Shown: piece by piece, positions 1-5,527 of the stretch
Numbering within the stretch: the first letter of the stretch is position 1
Layout: each line of letters begins with the position of its first letter
Source of the DNA: Gammaproteobacteria bacterium
Lineage (GTDB): Bacteria > Pseudomonadota > Gammaproteobacteria > Natronospirales > REEB76
Assembly (NCBI GenBank): GCA_027317045.1
Contig: DAHVFI010000275.1
Location: forward strand, 1-12,937
Direction of reading: 5' to 3'
DNA length: 12,937 nt
Program-made: the position numbers and the translations under genes
Notes under the pieces: model-generated
Database searches by the model: none
The model's input: only the letters and a program-made list of their open reading frames with translations
What the model was told of the DNA's origin: nothing

Positions 1-701
1 AGCGCCAGCAACCACAGATTCACCGTGCGTTTGGATGCAACGTTGATTCCAGGCCAAATCTGCTGCTTTTCGCGGCGCATCTCTTCCATGGCCGCCAACA
101 GTTCCAGTTTCCGGCTTTCAATGGGCCTGAACTGCTTGGTAAGCTTGTCTATCTGAAACTGGATATCCGCGCGCTTGGCCTTGTGCCAGAATTTCTGCAG
201 ATTCGGTAGATGCTTTTGCAAATCACCCAATTTGTTACGCAGATTACGGCGCTCACGTTCCAACTTGTCGAATTGCTGCGCGAGCTCGTCAAGGCGGCGG
301 CTCCGGTCCTTTTCCGCTTGTTCTTCGAATCCGGTACGTTCGGCTTTTTCAAAACGGCCGGCGAGATCCCCGGCCAAAGTCTGCAGCTGCTGCCTACAGG
401 TATTCCAGACCGCCCGCAGGCGGTAATAGATGATGGCGCTCTGTCCACGCTCCGCATCCGCCAGCATTTGCTCCAGATTGGTAAGTTGGCGCTGCAACTC
501 CTCATTGCGGATGCGTAAATCCCCGGCATCTGCTTTAAGCAGATCTCGCTCGGTACTGACCTGGTCCAGTTCGCGCTTGATTAAATTGCGGTTCTCAAAC
601 AACTCCACGAGCTTGGAGTTCTGATCCGACAATCCATTGGCTGTGGGCGCTTCCTGTGACCTGTCCTTTCCAGGTGCGATTTTTTTGTACAGCGCCGTCA
701 T
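1..701 (-). CDS. Coiled-coil protein of unknown function (C-terminus beyond window)
   Basis: The frame is open from an ATG at 699-701 to the left edge, giving 233 codons without a stop. A Shine-Dalgarno GAGGAA at 711-716 sits 9 bases upstream, which supports this start. The product is very rich in Glu, Lys, Arg, Gln and Leu. From about residue 30 to 215 it shows long helical heptad-like stretches (for example NEELQRQLTNLEQMLADAER and DELAQQFDKLERERRNLRNK), so an extended coiled coil is expected. No signal peptide is visible at the N-terminus. The last visible residues (TVNLWLLA) turn hydrophobic and could begin a membrane segment, but the window stops there. I do not recognise a family. It could be a structural, chromosome-associated or envelope-associated coiled-coil protein. 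The reading frame is convincing; the function is unknown. Confidence 0.75.
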   Translation of the reverse strand, partial: MTALYKKIAPGKDRSQEAPTANGLSDQNSKLVELFENRNLIKRELDQVSTERDLLKADAGDLRIRNEELQRQLTNLEQMLADAERGQSAIIYYRLRAVWNTCRQQLQTLAGDLAGRFEKAERTGFEEQAEKDRSRRLDELAQQFDKLERERRNLRNKLGDLQKHLPNLQKFWHKAKRADIQFQIDKLTKQFRPIESRKLELLAAMEEMRREKQQIWPGINVASKRTVNLWLLA

Positions 702-1060
702 GGATTGAGCTTCCTCAAAAAACAGTTTGCGATTCGGACTGCATTCGTTAAGACCTGGAAATCCTCAATCGTGAATAAGTCCAAGCTATACAAGGGTGGT
801 TAATTTAACATAAATTTAAGCACGACAGGGTGACTGCAGGACGGTCGCAGAGATGCAGAGATCAAGGAGTATTCGTCCTGAAACACGAGGGCTCTGGATG
901 CCAAAACCTTCCCACGGCCCCTAGAAATACCGGGGAAGTTATCCCAAGTATCAGAAATTATTATTGTATAGCGCGCTGTGGGGCTCGGTAGAAGATATGG
1001 TACGGACCCGTAGTCCCAAAAACCTAGCCACGACAACGAACATCTCTGCGGCCGGTCGGT

Positions 1061-1075
1061 GGACGCTCCGCGTCC
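1061..1075. repeat. Short perfect inverted repeat (6-base stem, 3-base loop)
   Basis: GGACGC-TCC-GCGTCC forms a perfect 6-base-pair hairpin. On the plus strand it is followed by CCGTTTTAT, which resembles a weak intrinsic terminator, but no plus-strand gene reads into it. It is the first of three similar small dyads within 115 bases. Confidence 0.4.
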
Positions 1076-1159
1076 CCGTTTTATACCTCCTCCACACCAA
1101 CTCTAGGCCGCGGCGCGGACTCCGCACTTCGCTCCGTAGACTTCGCGGTACTACGTCCG

Positions 1160-1174
1160 CTGTGGCTGCCACAG
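1160..1174. repeat. Short perfect inverted repeat (6-base stem, 3-base loop)
   Basis: CTGTGG-CTG-CCACAG is a perfect hairpin with the same stem and loop size as the one at 1061-1075. It lies about 70 bases downstream of the lipoprotein stop on the minus strand and could form in that transcript's 3' region. It has no T tract. Confidence 0.4.
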
Positions 1175-1241
1175 AAGCTCACCCCGGCGTTTCACGCTTT
1201 CCTTGGCCCGTCATACGCTCTATCTATGATCTATAACCCGC

Positions 1242-2150
1242 TCAGTTATCTGATTTGGTGCGCACTCTCCAGGAGGGAGGTACGCTGGGGGTCCAGGAGT
1301 CAAAGCCATGCGAGTCCCAGATGACTCCGGAAATGCTCTGACCTTCTGAGGTCAACAGGATGCTGTTTGTGCCACTTGATGCAGCCGTGGCAACTTTGAA
1401 CGGGTTGAAGAGCAAAGTAAAGTCACCCCGCTTGTTGGTAGTGACCGCACAGTCCAGATGGTAGGGAGGGTACCTGACCTTGAACACCACATCCAACTCA
1501 CAGGCACTGCCATCAATGTTAATCCCAGCACTTTTCACTAGATAACCCAGATTCTGGGCCACCAGTTTTTCATGACCAGGGAACAGCGCCAAATTCCATA
1601 ATGTTGGAAATGCTTGACCTGGAGCGGTAGTCACGGCAGCCGCAACGCTTGCGGAGGCAGGCGCTGTGGTGGTGGCGCTACCCTTAGCTTTGGTTACCAT
1701 CAGGGATGCGGCAGGCGCGGAACTAGCCTTTGTATGGGAGTCGATTTTGGCGGTCTCAGCGACCGTGGCGGTTGTGGCTGGCGCAGCAGTACTGGCTGGC
1801 AGCGGTACTGTTAACGAGATTGCATTCGATACCTTGAAACCGTCGCTCACCGCGACAATATCCACTGGTTGCCCATTGATCGTGAAGTTTTTATGGGTTG
1901 GCTGGTCTTGGTTCACCGTACAGGAAGGCGTCCAAGGTTTGTTGGGACTCCAGGTCATCACCGTCACATTGCACGTCGAGCCTTCCACATCGATAGTAGC
2001 CATCATAATGAGCTGCTGTTTTGACGCCGGTGGCAACTGAGCCATGAGTGTGTAGGCTTTATTAGAGCTTGATGAACACCCAAAAAGAACCAACAGGACG
2101 CTTGTTGCTACACCACAGCGCGCAACCCAACGAAAAATCGAATTCAGCAT
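1242..2150 (-). CDS. Two-domain secreted lipoprotein with Ala/Thr/Ser linker, unknown function
   Basis: The 302-residue product begins with a lipoprotein signal: RWVAR, a hydrophobic stretch, then the lipobox LFGC with the lipidated Cys at residue 25, followed by SSSSN. It is therefore probably lipidated, exported and anchored in the envelope. Two regions resemble each other: residues 53-80 (IDVEGSTC...PSCTV) and 210-237 (INIDGSAC...LDCAV). Each has a Cys pair exactly 17 residues apart (C60/C77 and C217/C234), probably a disulfide. Between them, about residues 118-180, lies a low-complexity linker of Ala, Thr, Ser and Pro. I chose the ATG at 2148-2150 because GGAGG lies 8 bases upstream and the signal peptide then has normal length; a TTG 24 bases upstream would add eight unneeded residues and overlap the ribosome binding site. 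No known family is recognised. The export signal is clear; the role is not. Confidence 0.8.
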   Translation of the reverse strand: MLNSIFRWVARCGVATSVLLVLFGCSSSSNKAYTLMAQLPPASKQQLIMMATIDVEGSTCNVTVMTWSPNKPWTPSCTVNQDQPTHKNFTINGQPVDIVAVSDGFKVSNAISLTVPLPASTAAPATTATVAETAKIDSHTKASSAPAASLMVTKAKGSATTTAPASASVAAAVTTAPGQAFPTLWNLALFPGHEKLVAQNLGYLVKSAGINIDGSACELDVVFKVRYPPYHLDCAVTTNKRGDFTLLFNPFKVATAASSGTNSILLTSEGQSISGVIWDSHGFDSWTPSVPPSWRVRTKSDN

Positions 2151-2446
2151 GATTATTGCCTCCAGGTTCGACAATTCCAGAAAACTCCTAATCCTTTACC
2201 GACTGTATCCTGCAGCATTGATTATCATAGTGAAGAACAATGCATTCAGTGTATTAATTTGAACTTTTGCAACAAGGGAGTCAATACGCCGTCGGCACAG
2301 CCTGGTATGGGATTTTCGATGCCATCGTAACACCCGAAAACCCGATACTGAGGGCAGCCCCTCTTGACAGGCAGTGCTGCTTAGCCTTTTGCCGGAGGTG
2401 GGTATGCGCAATCAGGAATTTTGCCCAACAGGCCATGGATTATCAC
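2151..2446. other. Non-coding gap between lipoprotein and DUF1249 genes
   Basis: About 300 bases with no supported gene. The side near the lipoprotein (2200-2270) is AT-rich and includes, on the minus strand, TATGATAAT at about 2222-2230, a possible -10 element about 70 bases upstream of the lipoprotein start; no good -35 hexamer matches it. A small dyad GAGGG-CAGC-CCCTC lies at 2350-2363. I compared the segment with c-di-GMP, cobalamin and glycine riboswitch motifs from memory and saw no real match. Confidence 0.4.
2159..2163 (-). promoter_or_regulatory. Ribosome binding site deciding the lipoprotein start
   Basis: GGAGG on the minus strand lies 8 bases before the ATG at 2148-2150. It overlaps the codons that would follow the alternative TTG at 2174, so it argues against that longer start. 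Confidence 0.75.
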
Positions 2447-2896
2447 TCATGCAAAAACATGCCGGTGATCCAAACAATGTTCCAGCCATTTGCTAAGCAG
2501 TATGTTGAGCAACCAACGGCGCTCCAGTTCAACCGCAGCCGGCACCCACAACCCCTTAAAGACAATATGGCGCGGTTGTTCGCAGCAGCTTACCGCCTCG
2601 GCCAAACGCGCATCATGATAAATACGCACCAAAAGATCGGGATCAGTAGAGGTCAAACCGTTGCTATCCAGCCAATAGGTCATACGTAAGCTGGTGGTAT
2701 AGCGACTGTGTTCATCCAACGTAAGGTGGATACTCAAATCACTTGAACTTGTGGAAACCAACCTGGATGGCAGGCGCCATAAATTGCCAAGTAACTGTCG
2801 CAAGCGCGTGTGATTGCCCTCATAAAGGGTCATCAACCCCGCAAAACTGCGCGGCCGCACCAAGCGTACACGTTGTCCAACTGTTTCTATGAGCAT
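2447..2896 (-). CDS. DUF1249 family protein, YqiB-like
   Basis: The 149-residue product matches the pattern I remember for E. coli YqiB (DUF1249), a cytoplasmic gammaproteobacterial protein of about 140 residues with no established function. Shared landmarks are the N-terminal block MTLYEGNHTRLRQLL (residues 22-36), HSRYTTSLRM in the middle, the signature LVRIYHDARLAEAVSC, and the C-terminal LLSKWLEHCLDH. Length and order fit a complete gene. The ATG at 2894-2896 has only a weak, very close CAGG before it, but a start at residue 22 would remove family-typical N-terminal residues, so the longer form is kept. It is divergent from the phosphoglucomutase gene across 62 bases. In enterobacteria yqiB lies near nudF and cpdA; neither is next to it here. 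Confidence 0.85.
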   Translation of the reverse strand: MLIETVGQRVRLVRPRSFAGLMTLYEGNHTRLRQLLGNLWRLPSRLVSTSSSDLSIHLTLDEHSRYTTSLRMTYWLDSNGLTSTDPDLLVRIYHDARLAEAVSCCEQPRHIVFKGLWVPAAVELERRWLLNILLSKWLEHCLDHRHVFA

Positions 2897-2958
2897 CCTG
2901 AAACTATATCATAGGCCCGCGAATCAACGGGTTTGGCAATACCCCCGCGTGGAGCAAG

Positions 2959-4593
2959 ATGAAAATTCGTACCGTTTCCACCCGCCCTTTCAACGATCAA
3001 AAGCCTGGTACCGCTGGGTTACGTAAACCTGTTCGTACATTTCAGCAGCCGCACTATCTTGAGAATTTTATCCAGTCCGCATTTGACGCTGTCTCAACCC
3101 TGAAAAATGGCACACTCGTTATCGGCGGCGACGGTCGCTACTACAACCGTGAAGCCATCGCTACCTTGCTGCGCATGGCGGCCGCAAATGGAGTCAAAAA
3201 ATGCATAGTTGGATGTGGGGGGTTGTTATCCACACCGGCGGCTGCGCTGCTTATTCCTCACATGGGCGGCGTTGGCGGCTTCATTCTCACCGCCAGCCAT
3301 AATCCGGGAGGACCTAAGGGTGATTTCGGCATCAAACTGAATATCGCCAATGGCGGTCAGGCTTCTGAAACCGTCACCGACGCTATCTATCAAAGCAGCC
3401 TGGCAATCACCCGTTATTTCACGCTGGAGGCAAAACCAAGGGTTGAACTTGATAAGCTGGGGCAACAACAGCTCGGCGACATGCGCATCGAAATCATTGA
3501 CCCGATATCTCACTATGTCAGCGTCCTGGAGCGCCTATTCGATTTCGAGCGCATCCGTGCTTTACTAAGCAACGGCGAATTTCGCATGCGCTTTGATGCG
3601 CGGCACGCTGTCACCGGTCCGTATGCCCGGGAGATTTTCGAGCGCCGTCTGGGCGCGCCGCCAGGATCGGTATTGCATGGGACACCTTTGGAGGATTTTG
3701 CCGGCGGGCATCCGGACCCCAATCCGCAGGATGCTGCGGACTTGCTTCAGCTTTTCAAAGATGCCGACAGCCCGGATTTCGGCGCTGCATCCGACGGCGA
3801 CGGTGACCGCAACATGATCCTTGGCCGCGGTCTTGCGGTCTCTCCCGGCGACAGCCTCGCTGTGCTGACCGCCAACGCTCACCTCGTACCCGGTTATTCC
3901 GCGGGACTCGCCGGTGTGGCGCGTTCCCTTCCCACCAGCCATGCGCTGGATCGGGTGGCGCAGAGGCTCGGCATCCCTTGTTATGAAACACCCACCGGTT
4001 GGCGCTTCTTCTGCAACCTGCTGGATGCCGGCCTGGTCACCCTGTGTGGCGAAGAAAGCTTTGGCACCAGCAGCAATCATGCACGCGAAAAAGACGGGCT
4101 GTGGGCGGTGTTGTTCTGGCTGAATCTTATCGCCGCACGCTCCGAGTCAGTGGGCGACATTCTTATCAAGCACTGGCGCGAGTATGGCCGGGATTTTTTC
4201 CAGCGTGAAGATTATTTCATCAGAGATGCGGGGCAGGCACAGACTCTCATGCGCCTGCTGGGTTCGCGCCTCGGTGAACTGGCCGATGCAACCGTGGCGG
4301 GCTACACCGTCCAGGCCGCAGAGAATTTCACCTATCATGATCCGGTGGATCACAGCGTCAGCCTGAATCAAGGCTTATGGCTAACAACGGTGGGCGGCGG
4401 GCGAATCGTATATCGTCTGTCTGGCACCGGTACCCATGGCGCCATCCTGCGCATTTATCTGGAACAGTACGAACCAGACCCGGCTCGGCATTTCCAAACT
4501 TCCGCGGCGATACTGGCACCGCTTTCACGCATGGCGCGCACATTGGCACGGCTCGAAAGCCACGGCATCACGGCGCCAACTGCTGTCACCTGA
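2959..4593 (+). CDS. pgm: Phosphoglucomutase (alpha-D-glucose-phosphate specific)
   Basis: A 544-residue alpha-phosphoglucomutase that interconverts glucose-1-phosphate and glucose-6-phosphate through a phosphoserine (EC 5.4.2.2), linking glycolysis and gluconeogenesis to glycogen and sugar-nucleotide synthesis. All four landmarks of the alpha-D-phosphohexomutase fold are present in order: the active-site loop TASHNPGGPKGDFGIK with catalytic Ser113; the metal-binding loop DGDGDRN at residues 279-285; the sugar-binding loop CGEESFG with Glu365, Glu366 and Ser367; and the phosphate-binding loop RLSGTGTHGAILR from Arg486. The GGPKGDFGIK and RLSGTG wording and the length are those of the PGM1-like branch, shared with eukaryotes, not of the shorter bacterial PGM/PMM enzymes. 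The ATG is preceded by GGAG four bases upstream. The gene converges on ppsR with only four bases between the stop codons. Confidence 0.95.
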   Translation: MKIRTVSTRPFNDQKPGTAGLRKPVRTFQQPHYLENFIQSAFDAVSTLKNGTLVIGGDGRYYNREAIATLLRMAAANGVKKCIVGCGGLLSTPAAALLIPHMGGVGGFILTASHNPGGPKGDFGIKLNIANGGQASETVTDAIYQSSLAITRYFTLEAKPRVELDKLGQQQLGDMRIEIIDPISHYVSVLERLFDFERIRALLSNGEFRMRFDARHAVTGPYAREIFERRLGAPPGSVLHGTPLEDFAGGHPDPNPQDAADLLQLFKDADSPDFGAASDGDGDRNMILGRGLAVSPGDSLAVLTANAHLVPGYSAGLAGVARSLPTSHALDRVAQRLGIPCYETPTGWRFFCNLLDAGLVTLCGEESFGTSSNHAREKDGLWAVLFWLNLIAARSESVGDILIKHWREYGRDFFQREDYFIRDAGQAQTLMRLLGSRLGELADATVAGYTVQAAENFTYHDPVDHSVSLNQGLWLTTVGGGRIVYRLSGTGTHGAILRIYLEQYEPDPARHFQTSAAILAPLSRMARTLARLESHGITAPTAVT

Positions 4594-4618
4594 CAAATCA
4601 GAAACGGCGCTGGATGCC
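4564..4618. terminator. Nested dyad across the convergent pgm/ppsR stop codons
   Basis: Outer arms GGCATC (4564-4569) and GATGCC (4613-4618), middle arms GCGCC (4573-4577) and GGCGC (4606-4610), and an inner palindrome TGTCA-CC-TGACA (4584-4595) sit symmetrically over the two stop codons. Such a structure can form in both transcripts and could act as a shared 3' end or stabiliser. There is no T tract on either side, so it is not a standard intrinsic terminator. Confidence 0.35.
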
Positions 4619-5419
4619 AATCTGATGCAGTATGGTGGTGGCGATTTCCTCGATGGAAGGATGCGTAGTGTTCATGTACGGCACCCCTGCCGCCCGAAAA
4701 ATATCCTCCGCCTGTTGGACTTCATAGCGTACCTGATCGGATGATGCATAGCGGCTGTCCGGGCGGCGGTGATAGCGGATCTGCTGCAAGCGCGTCGGTT
4801 CAATGGTGAGACCATAGATTTTGGCCCGGTAAGGCGCCAACACTGTTGGCAATTGTCCGCGACTCAGATCATCCTCTGTAAGCGGGTAATTGGCCGCAAA
4901 AATACCGAATTGCAGCGCCAGATAAAGGCAGGTGGGGGTTTTCCCGGAGCGCGACACCCCCACCAGCACCACATCAGCTTCCGGATAGCGCTTGGTGCTA
5001 ATACCATCATCACTCGCAAGCGCAAAATTTACCGCCTCGATGCGCTGAATGTAGGCGGCGTTATCCGCCGAGGCATGGGCTCGGCCGGCGGTATGGGAAG
5101 ATTTCATGCCCAGCTCGCGTTCAAGGGGGCCGATGAAAGCCTCGAAAAAATCCAGGTACAAGGCTTCGCTGCCTTGAATGATCAGACGTAGGGCGTCATC
5201 CACCATGGTGCTGAAAACAATGGGCCGGATGCCGTCTTCCACACCCGCTGCAGTGATGCGTGCCACCGCCTCGTTCGCCTTGTCAATATTGGCGATAAAT
5301 GGCAAAGTGACCTGCCGGAATCCGTCCCCATTGAACTGACTCATGAGGCTACGCCCCAGGGCTTCGGCGGTGATGCCGGTGCGATCTGAAATGAAGAATA
5401 CTGTGCGTCGTTTTTCCAT
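4598..5419 (-). CDS. ppsR: PEP synthase regulatory protein (bifunctional kinase/pyrophosphorylase, DUF299)
   Basis: The 273-residue product is a full-length member of the DUF299 kinase/phosphorylase family. By homology it inactivates PEP synthase by ADP-dependent phosphorylation of a Thr beside the catalytic His, and reactivates it by phosphate-dependent removal of that group. The N-terminus has the family opening RTVFFISDRTGITAEALG. A P-loop GVSRSGKT lies at residues 154-161, followed by the conserved block LALQFGIFAANYPLTEDDL and the C-terminal YMNTTHPSIEEIATTIL. The related family member PDRP1 acts on PPDK, but the neighbouring divergent ppsA makes PEP synthase the obvious target. The start at 5417-5419 gives the usual N-terminus; its ribosome binding site is weak. 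It is divergent from ppsA across 108 bases and converges with pgm. Confidence 0.95.
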   Translation of the reverse strand: MEKRRTVFFISDRTGITAEALGRSLMSQFNGDGFRQVTLPFIANIDKANEAVARITAAGVEDGIRPIVFSTMVDDALRLIIQGSEALYLDFFEAFIGPLERELGMKSSHTAGRAHASADNAAYIQRIEAVNFALASDDGISTKRYPEADVVLVGVSRSGKTPTCLYLALQFGIFAANYPLTEDDLSRGQLPTVLAPYRAKIYGLTIEPTRLQQIRYHRRPDSRYASSDQVRYEVQQAEDIFRAAGVPYMNTTHPSIEEIATTILHQIGIQRRF

Positions 5420-5527
5420 GCTTGGCCGTCAGGACAGGATGGTTATAACTATCATCAAACACGGCTGGAAATCTGCAATCCAGTATACCCTGCCAAGCAT
5501 TGCAACCGGTCATTGAGGATTTCACCG
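5420..5527. promoter_or_regulatory. Divergent ppsR/ppsA intergenic control region
   Basis: This 108-base segment must carry signals for both genes unless transcripts start inside the coding regions. It contains the dyad CTGGA-N9-TCCAG at 5465-5483, immediately followed on the plus strand by TATACC, a possible -10 element facing ppsA, with no clear -35. On the minus strand TATAAC about 30 bases before the ppsR start is a weaker -10 candidate. The promoter assignments are guesses; the dyad is directly visible. Confidence 0.35.
5514..5519 (+). promoter_or_regulatory. Ribosome binding site deciding the ppsA start
   Basis: TGAGGA lies 8 bases before the ATG at 5528. The in-frame TTG at 5513 abuts this site and cannot use it, so the ATG is the better start. 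Confidence 0.75.

Larger units (their letters stand above)
702..1241. other. 540-base non-coding gap with several inverted repeats
   Basis: No convincing gene was found on either strand; the open frames here have unnatural composition and no ribosome binding site. The flanking genes both run on the minus strand, so the gap should hold the end of the lipoprotein transcript and the promoter of the coiled-coil gene. Visible structure: an AT-rich pair of 11-base direct repeats at 799-820, a 7-base inverted repeat CAGGACG/CGTCCTG at 837-843 and 874-880 that encloses a tandem GCAGAGAT at 847-862, and a GC-rich part with perfect short dyads at 1061-1075, 1115-1125 and 1160-1174. No run of T follows these on the minus strand, so none is a textbook intrinsic terminator in the direction of the genes. 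Confidence 0.5.

Noticed and set aside
847..862. Tandem GCAGAGAT duplication
   Set aside because: Only two 8-base units, no further copies in the window; treated as chance or local slippage, not as a repeat array.
951..1236. Open frames on both strands in the 540-base gap
   Set aside because: Arg/Thr/Ser-rich translations without hydrophobic core pattern, no ribosome binding site, and the two frames mirror each other, as expected for GC-rich non-coding DNA.
2151..2174. Upstream TTG start adding eight residues to the lipoprotein
   Set aside because: The GGAGG site is placed for the ATG at 2150, and the signal peptide is of normal length from that ATG.
2151..2446. Possible riboswitch in the lipoprotein leader
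   Set aside because: Some words such as GGCAAAAGGC looked like c-di-GMP-I riboswitch parts, but the conserved core and its order are absent.
2267..2689. 140-codon plus-strand frame overlapping the DUF1249 gene
   Set aside because: It starts at a TTG without a ribosome binding site and its second half is antisense to the recognised DUF1249 protein.
3565..4080. 171-codon open frame on the minus strand inside pgm
   Set aside because: Antisense shadow of a well-supported gene with no recognisable protein features.
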